A stretch of 64,000 nucleotides of DNA from Treponema denticola (GTDB lineage Bacteria > Spirochaetota > Spirochaetia > Treponematales > Treponemataceae). The notes below the pieces were generated by a model that made no database searches, was not told the origin of the DNA, and saw only the letters and a program-made list of their open reading frames with translations. The DNA lies in the NCBI RefSeq assembly GCF_024181405.1, contig NZ_CP051302.1, forward strand, positions 682,001-746,000, written 5' to 3'. The position numbers were made by a program, and so were the translations under genes. This document shows, in pieces, positions 50,959 through 61,113 of the stretch (positions are counted from its first letter, which is position 1; each line of letters starts with the position of its first letter).

Positions 50959-52633
50959 AATAAGTTTTTTTCTTTTCTTCTTATTGATTTTTTCTTGTAC
51001 TTCAACCAAAGAGGTCCATTATGTGGATTATTCGGATAGATCCAGTGTGTTGTATCAAGTTGATTACACTGAAAAACTTCTTAAATCCGGTAAGATAACG
51101 GATGCTTTAATCCGCTCTCAAATTCTTCATCTTAACGCAAAAGATTTTGAAGAGGTTGACAAGATTAAATCGGAATCAATAGAAAAAACGGAAGCCGCAT
51201 TTTTACAAAGCATAGAGGAAAAAAATTGGGATGAGGCTGTCAGGTATTTTAGGTCTCTTACCTCAATCGGAAAACGCCCTGCCGGATGGACGGAGGAGCG
51301 GCTTTTTGAAGAGAGGAATATCTTATGGAAAAAGAATGCCGATCTTCCCTTATTAAACTTACAAAATAAAAAAAATCCTTCAGCCGGTTCAGCTTCTTTT
51401 CCTCAAAATATAGATGAGATGATAAAGGGCTCTCTTACCGTTTGGGTGAATAGGGGAACCCGCATACAAAGAGGTTATGCTTCGCCTGACATTGTTATAG
51501 GTTCGGGTTTTTTTATAGATTCCCGCGGTTATTTTATTACGAATTATCATGTTATTCAAAGCGAGGTTGATAAAAAATATAACGGCTATTCCAGACTTTA
51601 TATTAAGTCTCCCGATAATCCAAATATAAAAATCCCTGCAAGGGTTGTAGGCTGGGATCCTCTTTTTGATCTGGCCTTGGTAAAGACCGAGTACACGCCT
51701 CAGTTTATTTTTAATCTGGGCTCTTCAAAGGATTTAGGAGTCGGAAGCCGTATTTATGCAATAGGCTCTCCGGCAGGTTTGGAAAAAACCCTTACCTCAG
51801 GTATAGTATCGGCAAAATACCGCAGACTTTTTTCTATGGTAGATATAATGCAGATAGATGCTGCCGTCAATCATGGGAATTCGGGCGGACCGATAGTGGA
51901 TGATAAGGGCCTCGTTCAAGCCGTAGTATTTGCGGGTCTCGAAAGAAACGAGGGGCTTAACTTTGCAATCCCTGTTGAGCTTTTAAAGGCTGTTCTTCCC
52001 GATTTATATAAGGGCGGAGAAGTTAAGCATACTTGGCTTGGCTGTCACGGTCAAAACCAAAAGGGCGGCTCCGGTAATGCTAAGGATGTTCCAAATGGTG
52101 TTCTTGTAAACTATGTTCTTCCTGATGGCCCCTTTTCAATTTCAGGTATAAATGAGGGTACCGTAATAAAAGAAGTTAACGGTATTCCGGTAAATTCGGT
52201 TGAAGAAATACAGGCCATTTTATTGTCGATAGCTCCTGAAACTATAGTCCTCATTAAAGGCTATCAAAAAAATGAAGCAGGTATTTATGAAGAAAAAACT
52301 TGGCCTGTTTTATGTGCCGAACGCCCCTTATATCCGGGAAATTCCGTTTTTAAAAAAGACAGTATAGATAGATCCATGCTTCCCGTCTTCGGATTTAAAC
52401 TTGAATCGGTGGGAAAAAAGAATTCTTATAGGGTTGCAGAGGTTATCCCCGGAAGCTTTGCATCTGAAAATGCCTTTGGTGTAAATGACTATATTGAAAT
52501 TAACGGGAAAAGATGGGATAATGAAAACGAAGAGATTATTCATGTAAATATCTATACAAAAAAGGTTAGGGCAGGTTATATGGACAGCTTTATGGTTTTA
52601 AGTGCCTATCTTGATAATCCCCTTTTCTTTTAA
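50936..52633 (+). CDS. Lipoprotein S1C (HtrA-like) serine protease
   Basis: 565 aa from a TTG at 50936 with GGAGGG seven bases upstream. The lipobox LLIFSC makes it a lipoprotein. After an N-terminal helical segment, the trypsin-like domain has the triad: His in TNYHVI, Asp in PLFDLALVK and Ser in NHGNSGGPIVDD. PDZ-like sequence follows (GTVIKEVNGIPV and a second, DYIEINGKRW). It likely does protein quality control at the envelope. The overlap with the preceding gene suggests a functional pair. Confidence 0.88.
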   Translation: MLKSSTNKISFFLFFLLIFSCTSTKEVHYVDYSDRSSVLYQVDYTEKLLKSGKITDALIRSQILHLNAKDFEEVDKIKSESIEKTEAAFLQSIEEKNWDEAVRYFRSLTSIGKRPAGWTEERLFEERNILWKKNADLPLLNLQNKKNPSAGSASFPQNIDEMIKGSLTVWVNRGTRIQRGYASPDIVIGSGFFIDSRGYFITNYHVIQSEVDKKYNGYSRLYIKSPDNPNIKIPARVVGWDPLFDLALVKTEYTPQFIFNLGSSKDLGVGSRIYAIGSPAGLEKTLTSGIVSAKYRRLFSMVDIMQIDAAVNHGNSGGPIVDDKGLVQAVVFAGLERNEGLNFAIPVELLKAVLPDLYKGGEVKHTWLGCHGQNQKGGSGNAKDVPNGVLVNYVLPDGPFSISGINEGTVIKEVNGIPVNSVEEIQAILLSIAPETIVLIKGYQKNEAGIYEEKTWPVLCAERPLYPGNSVFKKDSIDRSMLPVFGFKLESVGKKNSYRVAEVIPGSFASENAFGVNDYIEINGKRWDNENEEIIHVNIYTKKVRAGYMDSFMVLSAYLDNPLFF

Positions 52634-52722
52634 ACATGGAAATTTTTTATTAAATATATTTTTGATTAGAAAGTAATACTTGCTGTCAACAATAATCCAG
52701 CCTTAAAAACTCTTTGCATCCG

Positions 52723-52737
52723 CCGCGTTCTCCGCGG
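52723..52737 (+). terminator. Hairpin after the S1C protease gene
   Basis: CCGCG (52723-52727) pairs with CGCGG (52733-52737), followed by TTTATTT. A likely terminator, although the stem is short. Confidence 0.45.
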
Positions 52738-52780
52738 TTTATTTAAATTTAACCTCTTACAATTTATAAAACGTCAGTCC

Positions 52781-52809
52781 TTGATTTTTACACCTCTTTA
52801 TAGTAAAAT
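52781..52809 (+). promoter_or_regulatory. Promoter of dnaG-rpoD
   Basis: TTGATT (52781-52786), 17-base spacer, TAAAAT (52804-52809), 30 bases before the dnaG ATG, with a normal AGGAGGGG leader. Confidence 0.6.
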
Positions 52810-52839
52810 CACTTACTTAAAAAACTTAAGGAGGGGTAA

Positions 52840-54627
52840 ATGCCTAAGATAAGTTCAAAAACAATCGATGCAGTAACCGAAATGACAGATATTGTATCCC
52901 TTGTCGAGAACTATACCCGCTTGGAAAAACGGGGAGCAAACTGGTGGGGCTGCTGTCCCTTTCATAACGAAAAAACGCCTTCCTTTAATGTCGTTCCCGA
53001 TAAAAAAATGTATTATTGTTTCGGCTGCCACAAGGGCGGCGGAACAATCAACTTTTTGATGGAAATGGAAAAGCTCTCCTTTATGGAAGCCGTAGAGCGG
53101 CTTGCAAAAAATGCAGGCATCGAGGTTATTTATGAAGGCGGCTCCTATGTTCCGGACGAAGGAGCAAAACTTAAAGACCAAATTTTAGATCTTTACGACA
53201 AGGTCGCAGGGAGTTTTCATTTTATCTTGACCCAAAATCCTACAGGGAAAAAGGCTCTTGACTACCTCCTTTCCAGAAATGTTTCTCCCGAAATAATCGA
53301 AAAATTTAATCTGGGCTATTCTCCAAAGGATAGAAAATGGCTCCATAGTTTTTTATTGTCAAAAAACTATTCTCAAGACTTTTTAGAAAAGACAGGACTT
53401 TTTTCTAAAAACTATAAAAAGATGGCTTTTTTTTCCGATAGGCTTATGTTTCCTATTTGCGACCGTCACGGTAAAACGATAGCATTCGGAGGCCGCATTT
53501 TGGAAGGCAATGGGGCTAAATATCTCAATTCCTCGGATATGCCGCAATATAAAAAGGGTGAAACGGTTTTTGCCTTTCACCACGCCTTAGCCGAAATTCG
53601 AAAATCAAAATCGGTAATCTTATGTGAAGGCTACATGGACGTTTTAGCCTTTTTTCAGGCCGGAATCGAAAATGCCGTAGCCCCCTTAGGGACAGCCCTC
53701 ACCGAAGATCAGGTAAAACTTTTAAAATCTTTTGCCGAAACCTTTTATCTTGCCTTTGACTCGGATAAGGCCGGACAAGAAGCTTCCTACAAGGCTATAA
53801 AAATTTGCCGCAGTATGGGCGTAAATGTTCGTGTTCTATACATGAAAGACGGAAAGGACCCTTCCGAAATTCTACAAAAAAAAGGTCAAGAAGGCTTGAA
53901 ACTTCTTTTGGAATGTGCTATAGTAGACGATGATTATCTTATACAAATTGCGTCCATGAGATTTGATATAAGCAGTCCGGAAGGAAAGGCCTCAGCTATA
54001 GCCTTTTTGTTTCCGTATATTGAGGTCCTGGAATCCGATATTCAAAGGGAGTCTGCTATTTCTAAACTTTCATCGGCCTTTGGTGTCAGTCAACAAGCAA
54101 TTTTCAGCGATTATGTGAACCGCGAAAAAAAGGCTCTAAGGCATATAGTTGACGAAGTAAAACAAAAGCCGGTAAATATAAGGATGAATGCCGAGTTACG
54201 ATTGGTTCTTGCCGTTACGGCAAATACGGATCTGTTTTCTCGTTTGCGTTCACAATTGGGCCCCGATGATTTTGAGGATTTTTATGCCAGACATTTGTTT
54301 ATTGTTTTAGAAGAATGTTATAGAGATGGTGCCTATACTTATGCGAATCTGATGCACAGATGCGGGGAAGAAAAATTAAAAGAAATTGTTTCTCAGACAA
54401 TTTCTAAGGGAGAATTCGCCGAGAACTCTGAAAAGATAGTCGATGACGGCATAAATTTTATAAAACAAAACGTTCTACAAAAACAAAAAGACAAAATCAT
54501 AGGCAGACTGAGATTATTACATGGAGAAAAGAATATCGATACCGTAAACTTGACAAAAGAATTAATGGAAGAAAAAAAAAGTATCGATATTCAATTAAAC
54601 AAATTAAAGGGAAAGGTGTATGACTGA
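52840..54627 (+). CDS. dnaG: DNA primase
   Basis: 595 aa. The CHC2 zinc site uses Cys39, His42, Cys60 and Cys63 ([12 protein letters not shown] and [10 protein letters not shown]). The Toprim core has [17 protein letters not shown] and [12 protein letters not shown]. The C-terminal DnaB-interaction region is present. It makes RNA primers at the replication fork. Overlaps rpoD by eight bases; the rpsU gene of the classical macromolecular-synthesis operon is absent here. Confidence 0.97.
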   Translation: MPKISSKTIDAVTEMTDIVSLVENYTRLEKRGANWWGCCPFHNEKTPSFNVVPDKKMYYCFGCHKGGGTINFLMEMEKLSFMEAVERLAKNAGIEVIYEGGSYVPDEGAKLKDQILDLYDKVAGSFHFILTQNPTGKKALDYLLSRNVSPEIIEKFNLGYSPKDRKWLHSFLLSKNYSQDFLEKTGLFSKNYKKMAFFSDRLMFPICDRHGKTIAFGGRILEGNGAKYLNSSDMPQYKKGETVFAFHHALAEIRKSKSVILCEGYMDVLAFFQAGIENAVAPLGTALTEDQVKLLKSFAETFYLAFDSDKAGQEASYKAIKICRSMGVNVRVLYMKDGKDPSEILQKKGQEGLKLLLECAIVDDDYLIQIASMRFDISSPEGKASAIAFLFPYIEVLESDIQRESAISKLSSAFGVSQQAIFSDYVNREKKALRHIVDEVKQKPVNIRMNAELRLVLAVTANTDLFSRLRSQLGPDDFEDFYARHLFIVLEECYRDGAYTYANLMHRCGEEKLKEIVSQTISKGEFAENSEKIVDDGINFIKQNVLQKQKDKIIGRLRLLHGEKNIDTVNLTKELMEEKKSIDIQLNKLKGKVYD

Positions 54628-56479
54628 TCTCGAAAAGAATCCTGCGATTATTAAACTTTTGGAATATGCCAAAAGGAAGCGCACAATAGGATTGAGTGAT
54701 CTTGATGATCTACTGCCCGAAGACTTAATGTCTCCGGAAACTATACCTGATATTCTGGATATTTTGGAAGGTGCCGGCGTTCAAATAAAAAATGAAGGAA
54801 TATCCGAATCCAATTCGGAAACCGACTCCGATTTTCAGAGCGGCAATGATGAAGACTATCGATTATTGGATGATGCATACGAAGAAGAGGATGATGATGT
54901 AAAAAGTCCTTATTCCGATGACATCGAAACTCCATATATCGAAAAAGAAAAACCTAGGCATGAAACGGCAAAAAGATTGGTTAGAACATCTCACGAAGCC
55001 GGAGTTGACGATCCGATTAAGCTTTATCTTCAAGAGATAGGCAAGGAGGACCTTTTAACTGCCGATGAAGAAGTATCTCTTTCAAAAAGTATGGAAGACG
55101 GAGAAGCTATCATAAAAAAGGTTATAAAAAATTCCGGTATATTGATTCCAGAGTTTTTTGTAATCGGACAAAAGGCTTTTTCAAAACTTGATCCCGCTGA
55201 GTCCAATAAGCCGCGCAAAGAGTTAAGTGAAGAAATGGCCGAAAAAAAACGTCTCAAGCAGGTTTACGGGGACAGTCTACGGAACATATATTCCGAAATT
55301 AAACAATATATGTCCTTAAAAAAGCACTGTTATGACAGAGAAACCTTGGAAAGCTTTTTGGAGAGCCCTGAGCTTCAAGCTTTGCGGAAGAAGATGTTTA
55401 ACAGTCTTAAACGTATTCACATTGAATCGGAAGAAATAGAAAAAATTTCGGACCGCTTTATTGAAGCTACCGAAAAAGTGCAGGACTACCAACACAAAAA
55501 AGAAAGAAAAGAAAAACAGCTTGGTATTAAAAGCTATGCCGATTTAAGGAAGCTGGGTAAACGGCTTGCAATTCCTCGGGAAAGAGAAAAACTCGAAAAA
55601 GAGCTTAATATTTCGGCTAATGAAGTAAAGGATATATACACTCAAATTCAGGTCTTGACCCGAAAAATCCGAAAGATCGAATATGATTTTGAAGCTACTG
55701 TAGATGAAGTTATTGATCTTACTTCAGAGATAAAGAACGGCCAGAGAATGCTTAAAAATGCAAAAGATAAGCTGATAAATGCAAACTTGCGCCTTGTTGT
55801 TTCTATTGCTAAGAAGTACATCAACAGGGGATTACAGTTCTTTGATCTTGTGCAAGAGGGAAATATCGGGCTTATAAAGGCTGTTGAAAAGTTTGAGTAC
55901 AGGAAGGGATATAAATTTTCTACCTATGCTACTTGGTGGATAAGGCAGGCTATTACGCGTTCAATATCGGATCAGGCACGTACGATAAGGGTTCCTGTTC
56001 ACATGATAGAACAAATAAACAAGGTAAACAGGGAATCCCGCCAGCTTATGCAAAAACTCGGCCGTGAACCCAATGATGATGAGATAGCCTTGCAGCTTGG
56101 CTGGTCGATCGAAAAGGTTAAGCAGGTTAAGAATGTTGCAAGGGAGCCTATCTCTCTTGAAACGCCCATAGGTGAAGAAGAAGATACGCTCTTGGGAGAT
56201 TTAATCGAAGATAAGGGTGTTGAAAATCCTTCAAACAGAACGGAGCTTACTCTTTTGCAGGAGCAGCTTGAAATGGTGCTTTCAAGTTTGCCTGAGCGTG
56301 AGCAGGAAGTTTTAAAAATGCGCTTCGGTATTGAGGGCGGCTATCCTCTTACCCTTGAAGAAGTAGGCTTATATTTCGACGTAACGCGTGAAAGAATAAG
56401 GCAAATAGAAGCAAAGGGATTAAGGCGGCTGCGCCATCCTAAACGTAGTAGAAAATTAAAAGATTATCTTGACAATTGA
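54620..56479 (+). CDS. rpoD: RNA polymerase primary sigma factor
   Basis: 619 aa. Region 1.1 is at the N terminus (about residues 1-60), followed by an acidic linker, region 1.2 ([19 protein letters not shown]), a long non-conserved region, regions 2.1-2.4 ([33 protein letters not shown]), region 3 and the 4.2 helix-turn-helix ([20 protein letters not shown]). This is the housekeeping sigma-70. Its start lies inside dnaG. Confidence 0.97.
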   Translation: MTDLEKNPAIIKLLEYAKRKRTIGLSDLDDLLPEDLMSPETIPDILDILEGAGVQIKNEGISESNSETDSDFQSGNDEDYRLLDDAYEEEDDDVKSPYSDDIETPYIEKEKPRHETAKRLVRTSHEAGVDDPIKLYLQEIGKEDLLTADEEVSLSKSMEDGEAIIKKVIKNSGILIPEFFVIGQKAFSKLDPAESNKPRKELSEEMAEKKRLKQVYGDSLRNIYSEIKQYMSLKKHCYDRETLESFLESPELQALRKKMFNSLKRIHIESEEIEKISDRFIEATEKVQDYQHKKERKEKQLGIKSYADLRKLGKRLAIPREREKLEKELNISANEVKDIYTQIQVLTRKIRKIEYDFEATVDEVIDLTSEIKNGQRMLKNAKDKLINANLRLVVSIAKKYINRGLQFFDLVQEGNIGLIKAVEKFEYRKGYKFSTYATWWIRQAITRSISDQARTIRVPVHMIEQINKVNRESRQLMQKLGREPNDDEIALQLGWSIEKVKQVKNVAREPISLETPIGEEEDTLLGDLIEDKGVENPSNRTELTLLQEQLEMVLSSLPEREQEVLKMRFGIEGGYPLTLEEVGLYFDVTRERIRQIEAKGLRRLRHPKRSRKLKDYLDN

Positions 56480-56524
56480 TTATGGTTATAATCGTTTATC
56501 TTGATAATTAAAGGGGTTTAATTT

Positions 56525-57352
56525 ATGGATAATGATGTATTGGAAAAATTGAGAGCTTTACAGGATATTCTTGCTCGAAAAAATGAACTTGAAACGGAGA
56601 TTTTGGATGCCCCAAAGGCTCTTACACAGCAGGAAGAGCTTTTGGAAAAGTTAAAGTCCGGTTATATCCAAATGAACAGCGAGTATGAAGAGCTGCGTAA
56701 AGGTATTGCCGTTTTTAAGGCTGATCTTTTTGAAGCTGAACAAAAAAGAGAAAAGGCCGAAAAAGCAATGGATAATATCGAAACTCAGCGCGAGTATGAA
56801 ATCTTGCAAAAAGAAATCGATGATTCTACTACAAAAGCCGAAACTATAAGAAAGGACCTTCTGAGGCTTGAGAGTCAGTTTAAGATTTTGGATGCAAATA
56901 TTAAGCAGGAAGAAGATCTTATTGCACAAACCGAGAAAGAACTTGAAGAGCATAAACAGCTCTTGGACTCGGAGATTTCCGAAAAACAAAATAAGGTAGA
57001 AGAGTTAAAGCTGGAAGAAAAAAAACTGTCTCCGGGTTTGAGTGATGAAACAATGTTTAAATTCGACAGAATTATTAAAAATAAACATGGTGTCGGTATC
57101 GTTTCCGTTCAGGGAAATGTTTGTATGGGCTGCCACATGATTCTTCCCGCTCAGTTTGTAAATGAAGTCAGGTCGGATCAGGATATAAAATTCTGCCCTT
57201 ACTGCAGCCGTATTCTATTCTATGAAGAATCCGAATTAACGGCCGAGCAGGAAGCATATTTTAATGATTCCGATATGGAAGGTTTACTTGATATTGGAGA
57301 TTCCGCAAATGAGGATTTCCTTGCAAGTTTTGAAGATAAAGACGAAGATTAA
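56525..57352 (+). CDS. DUF164 / C4-type zinc ribbon coiled-coil protein
   Basis: 275 aa. A long coiled coil (residues 1-165) is followed by a zinc ribbon with CMGCHMIL and FCPYCSRILFYEE. Members of this family (CdsZ type in Chlamydia) bind nucleic acid or act in cell division or RNA metabolism; the exact role is unclear. Its stop is 17 bases before rnpB. Acidic C-terminal tail. Confidence 0.85.
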   Translation: MDNDVLEKLRALQDILARKNELETEILDAPKALTQQEELLEKLKSGYIQMNSEYEELRKGIAVFKADLFEAEQKREKAEKAMDNIETQREYEILQKEIDDSTTKAETIRKDLLRLESQFKILDANIKQEEDLIAQTEKELEEHKQLLDSEISEKQNKVEELKLEEKKLSPGLSDETMFKFDRIIKNKHGVGIVSVQGNVCMGCHMILPAQFVNEVRSDQDIKFCPYCSRILFYEESELTAEQEAYFNDSDMEGLLDIGDSANEDFLASFEDKDED

Positions 57353-57369
57353 AAAGAATAAATAATTTT

Positions 57370-57711
57370 GGGATTAAGGGAACCGCTGCATTTGCAGAGG
57401 AAAGTCCGGACTCCTTCGGAAACGATGCCGGCTAACGGCCGGGGAACGGAAATTAAAGTTTCCGTTTACAGACAGTGCAACAGAAAGTAAACCGCCGCAT
57501 TTTGCGGTAAGGGTGAAAGGGCGGGGTAAGAGCCCACCGCGTTTTCGGTAACGGAAACGGCAATGTAAACCTCATCGGGAGCAAGGTTAAGCAGTAAAGA
57601 ATCTCCGATTCTTAATTTACGGGTTAACCGCGATAAAAACTTGCTGTAAAGCTGGTTTAAGAAAGATGGTTCCGTCTGTTTTACAGAAACAGAATCCGGC
57701 TTATTAATCCC
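57370..57711 (+). ncRNA. rnpB: RNase P RNA (bacterial type A)
   Basis: The P1 helix is formed by GGGATTAA (57370-57377) with TTAATCCC (57704-57711). Conserved parts are present: GAGGAAAGTCCGGA (57397-57410), GGTAAGAGCCCACCGC (57525-57540) and AGAATCCGGCTTA (57691-57703). A T-run (57712-57718) terminates it. The RNA cleaves the 5' leader of tRNA precursors. It lies between the zinc-ribbon gene and the TPR gene. Confidence 0.96.
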
Positions 57712-57718
57712 TTTTTTT
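57712..57718 (+). terminator. T-run of rnpB
   Basis: Seven Ts directly after the P1 stem of rnpB; the next gene starts 15 bases on, so read-through may supply mreB. Confidence 0.5.
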
Positions 57719-57732
57719 AAGGTATTATAAAA

Positions 57733-58668
57733 ATGGAATTTTCAAAAGGAAGATCACATAAAAATTTCTCAAACAAAAAAAGAAGTTTTAAAAAGATTCT
57801 TATAGTTTTACTTTTTCTTTTGTGCGTGACTTCTGCCGTCTATTTTTTATATATCTATAATAAAAACTATGCAGGCATACCTTCAATGAAAGAGGTGTAT
57901 GCCGATTGGGCCGAAAAAAATTACGAGAGCGTATATCAAAAAACTGCGAGTATTTTAAAAAGAAGAGCATATGATGGTGAGGCTTTGGCTATGAGAGGCT
58001 TTGCCTCATATTATATCTTTGCCGAACAGACGGATTTTTCGGTAAGTTATTCTTATCTAAATGATTCTATTTTGAATTTAAGACAGGCTATGTATTGTGT
58101 GTCAAAATCTCAACAGCCGAAAATTGCCTACGTTTTAGGAAAGGCTTATTATCAGAAGGGATATTACTATGCAGACCTTGCATTAAAATACTTGGATATA
58201 GCATATAATTCCGGAGAGAAATTTGCCGATTTATCGGAATTCAGGGGTATGTCGGCATCTCTTTTGGGCGAGCCGGAAAGAGCCATTGATGCTTTTTCGG
58301 ATGCCCTCTCCCATAACCCTTCGGATTTATTGTTTTTTGCTCTTGCCGAAAATTATATTAAGATTTCGGATAAACAAAATGCAAAGTTGTATTTATTTGA
58401 AACAATAGATAAAACGAAGGATACACTTTTAGAATTAAAATGCCGATATTTATTGGGTAGCTTATTTCTTGAAGAAAATAAGATAGATGATGCTGTAAAG
58501 GAATTTAATACCATTCTTGAAAAGGATATGACCTCTGCCGATGCTCATTACGGCTTGGGTGTTGTATACGAACTTCAAGGAGATATGATAAAGGCCCGTG
58601 CAGAATGGCGGAAGGCTATTAAATTTGATCCGCTCCATGTAAAAACACGGGCTAAACTAAATTTATAA
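57733..58668 (+). CDS. Membrane-anchored TPR protein
   Basis: 311 aa. A basic N terminus and a membrane helix ([20 protein letters not shown]) lead into TPR repeats, the clearest near the C terminus ([33 protein letters not shown]). It stands directly before mreB and shares its transcript, so a scaffold role in cell-shape or envelope assembly is likely but is inference. The ribosome site is weak. Confidence 0.78.
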   Translation: MEFSKGRSHKNFSNKKRSFKKILIVLLFLLCVTSAVYFLYIYNKNYAGIPSMKEVYADWAEKNYESVYQKTASILKRRAYDGEALAMRGFASYYIFAEQTDFSVSYSYLNDSILNLRQAMYCVSKSQQPKIAYVLGKAYYQKGYYYADLALKYLDIAYNSGEKFADLSEFRGMSASLLGEPERAIDAFSDALSHNPSDLLFFALAENYIKISDKQNAKLYLFETIDKTKDTLLELKCRYLLGSLFLEENKIDDAVKEFNTILEKDMTSADAHYGLGVVYELQGDMIKARAEWRKAIKFDPLHVKTRAKLNL

Positions 58669-58685
58669 AAATTTTGGGGGATTAT

Positions 58686-59720
58686 ATGGGCTTTTTTAAA
58701 AGATTTTCAACAGATATAGGAATAGATTTGGGAACCTGCAATACCATTATCTATGTGAACGGAAAGGGCATAGTAGTAAACGAACCCTCTGTTGTTGCCG
58801 TTGAAAGGGGTACAAAGAGAGTGGTTGCCGTCGGCTCCGAGGCTAAAAGAATGCTTTGGAAAACTCCGGGAAATATTGTGGCGATCAGGCCATTAAAAGA
58901 CGGAGTTATTGCCGATATGGACACTACCGAAAAGATGATCCGTTATTTTGTTTCTAAGATTTTGCCTAAGCACCGTTTTGTAAAACCGAGAATGGTTATA
59001 GGTATTCCAAGCTGTATTACGGATGTTGAAAGCAATGCGGTTTATGAAAGTGCCATGAAGGCCGGAGCCGGAGATGTTAAAGTTTTGGAAGAATCTTTAG
59101 TTGCAGCTATAGGTGCAAATATTCCTATTCATGAGCCTGCCGGAAATATGGTTTGCGATATCGGAGGCGGTACAACCGAAGTTTCGGTTATATCTCTTTG
59201 CGGTATGGTTGTAACAAATGCAATCCGCGTAGGAGGCGACGAGTTTGATCAAGCCATCATTAAGCATGTCCGTTCCGTTGATAACCTCATCATTGGAGAA
59301 CAAACAGCCGAAAGGGTAAAGATCAGCATAGGCAATGCTTCGCCCGAAAAGACAATAGAAAAGGTCGAAATTAAGGGAACCGATGCTATAACCGGACTTC
59401 CCCGCCGATTGGAAATAGACTCTGTCGAAGTCAGAGAAGCTTTAAAAGAACCTGTTACACAGATTGTCGAAGAAATTAAACGAACCTTAGCCCAGACACC
59501 GCCTGAGCTTACTGCCGATATTGTTGAAAGGGGTATTGTAATGACCGGAGGAGGTTCCTTGTTAAAGGGCCTTCCTAAACTTATCGCAAAAGAAGCCCGT
59601 GTTCCCGTAATCTTGGCCGAAAACCCTATGGACTGCGTTGCAATAGGCGCCGGCAGATATTACGAAGTGTTTAGGGATATGACTGTTGACCGCAGTCTCT
59701 ATGACAGTTTAAATAATTAA
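58686..59720 (+). CDS. mreB: Rod-shape protein MreB
   Basis: 344 aa from the ATG at 58686 (GGGGGA upstream; a TTG at 58674 is less likely). The actin-like fold has [15 protein letters not shown] (phosphate 1), [15 protein letters not shown] (phosphate 2) and [14 protein letters not shown] (adenosine). It forms filaments that guide cell-wall synthesis. In spirochaetes it works with the flagella to set cell shape. Confidence 0.97.
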   Translation: MGFFKRFSTDIGIDLGTCNTIIYVNGKGIVVNEPSVVAVERGTKRVVAVGSEAKRMLWKTPGNIVAIRPLKDGVIADMDTTEKMIRYFVSKILPKHRFVKPRMVIGIPSCITDVESNAVYESAMKAGAGDVKVLEESLVAAIGANIPIHEPAGNMVCDIGGGTTEVSVISLCGMVVTNAIRVGGDEFDQAIIKHVRSVDNLIIGEQTAERVKISIGNASPEKTIEKVEIKGTDAITGLPRRLEIDSVEVREALKEPVTQIVEEIKRTLAQTPPELTADIVERGIVMTGGGSLLKGLPKLIAKEARVPVILAENPMDCVAIGAGRYYEVFRDMTVDRSLYDSLNN

Positions 59721-59726
59721 GACCCT

Positions 59727-60590
59727 ATGAAGAAAAAACTTTCGCTTAAACTAAATCTTGAAGTTTTTCTTTTAATTTTATTTCTTCTCATATCATCTGT
59801 TTTTATGGCCTTTTCCGGAGGTTCTTTTATTTTGGATTTTAAGAGTATGGCCTTTTCGGTAAGCGCCGGAACGGAGAAGGCTGTTTACAATGTTTCTTCC
59901 TTTGTGGGAGAAAGCGTTTCTTCCGTAAGGGAGTTATGGGATTTAAAAGCAAAGTATAATGAACTTACAAAACAGCTTGAAAAGTACGAACTTTTGGAGC
60001 GTTCCAACGCCGATATAAAAAGAGAGAATAATGAACTTCGTACCCTTCTTAAATTTACCGATAGCATTCAGATTGCAAATATCCCTGCAGAAATAATAGG
60101 CTATGATCCTAATGCTCTTTATTCCGGAATGATTATTAACAGGGGCGTAAAGCACGGTGTCAGAAAAGACATGCCCGTTATTGCTTTTCAAAACGGAAAT
60201 ATGGCCCTTGTAGGAAAAATCTTGCAGGTAGGAAGGGGTTCATCTATGATTATTCCTATCTATGATTATCAGTGCCATGTTGCTGCGAAGGTAGACCTTG
60301 TAAACCACCGCGGTGTTGTAAGCGGACAAGGCTCTGAGGATTCTCCCTTAATTATGAAGTACATAAAGAAGAGGGCCGGAGATGACATTAAGATTGGGGA
60401 TAAAATAATTACCTCCGGCTTCGATGATTCCTCGATTTTTCCAAAAAATATTCCCATAGGTTTTGTTTCTAAAATTAAGACACATGATTATGAAACTTCG
60501 CTTGAGCTATCTGTAAATCCTATAATAGATTTTTCTTGTTTGGAATATGTTTTTGTACTTGATACTTCAAAAATAGAAAAGGAGTTTTAA
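59727..60590 (+). CDS. mreC: Rod-shape protein MreC
   Basis: 287 aa. A membrane helix (FLLILFLLISSVFMAFSGG), a coiled coil and the MreC beta domain (IPAEIIGYDPNALYSGMIIN, YDYQCHVAAKVD). It links MreB to the periplasmic wall enzymes. Six bases after mreB. Confidence 0.93.
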   Translation: MKKKLSLKLNLEVFLLILFLLISSVFMAFSGGSFILDFKSMAFSVSAGTEKAVYNVSSFVGESVSSVRELWDLKAKYNELTKQLEKYELLERSNADIKRENNELRTLLKFTDSIQIANIPAEIIGYDPNALYSGMIINRGVKHGVRKDMPVIAFQNGNMALVGKILQVGRGSSMIIPIYDYQCHVAAKVDLVNHRGVVSGQGSEDSPLIMKYIKKRAGDDIKIGDKIITSGFDDSSIFPKNIPIGFVSKIKTHDYETSLELSVNPIIDFSCLEYVFVLDTSKIEKEF

Positions 60591-60594
60591 TAAA

Positions 60595-61113
60595 TTGAAA
60601 AAAGTTATTTTGTGGACTTCCTTAAGCGTTTTCTTTATAACCCTGCTTCAAACGGCTATTTTTTCTCACATATCTTTTTTTACGGTGCTGCCCGATTTGG
60701 TTTTGCTTACCGTTATTTATATTGCAATTTCAAATGGAGCTATTACAGGTTTGATTTGCGGTTTTATTGCGGGTCTTTTAGCCGATTTTTTGTCGGCAGC
60801 TCCCATAGGCTTACATTCCTTTATTTTTACTTTAACAGGTTACCTTGTAGGAAAATTTTACGGTATTTATAATTTAAACAAGGTAATTTTTCCTTGTATT
60901 TTAGGCGGTTTAGGTTTTGTATTTAAGGTATTACTTTTGTTTGTTTTAAAAATACTTTTTGGGCAAAATATTCATACCTATAATATTTTTTCGATAAACT
61001 TTGCCATAGAGGCTGCGGTAAATATTTTTTTTACCCCCTTTGTATTTTTATTTTTTAATCTTTTTCCTCAAGCCTTTATATCGAGGAGTATAGTACAATA
61101 TGAAAAATACTGA
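60595..61113 (+). CDS. mreD: Rod-shape protein MreD
   Basis: 172 aa from a TTG at 60595 with GGAG ten bases upstream. Five hydrophobic helices; the pattern SHISFFTVLPDLVLLTVIY and LIC-GFIAGLLADFLSAAP fits MreD. Part of the Rod complex. Overlaps mrdA by 14 bases. Confidence 0.88.
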   Translation: MKKVILWTSLSVFFITLLQTAIFSHISFFTVLPDLVLLTVIYIAISNGAITGLICGFIAGLLADFLSAAPIGLHSFIFTLTGYLVGKFYGIYNLNKVIFPCILGGLGFVFKVLLLFVLKILFGQNIHTYNIFSINFAIEAAVNIFFTPFVFLFFNLFPQAFISRSIVQYEKY

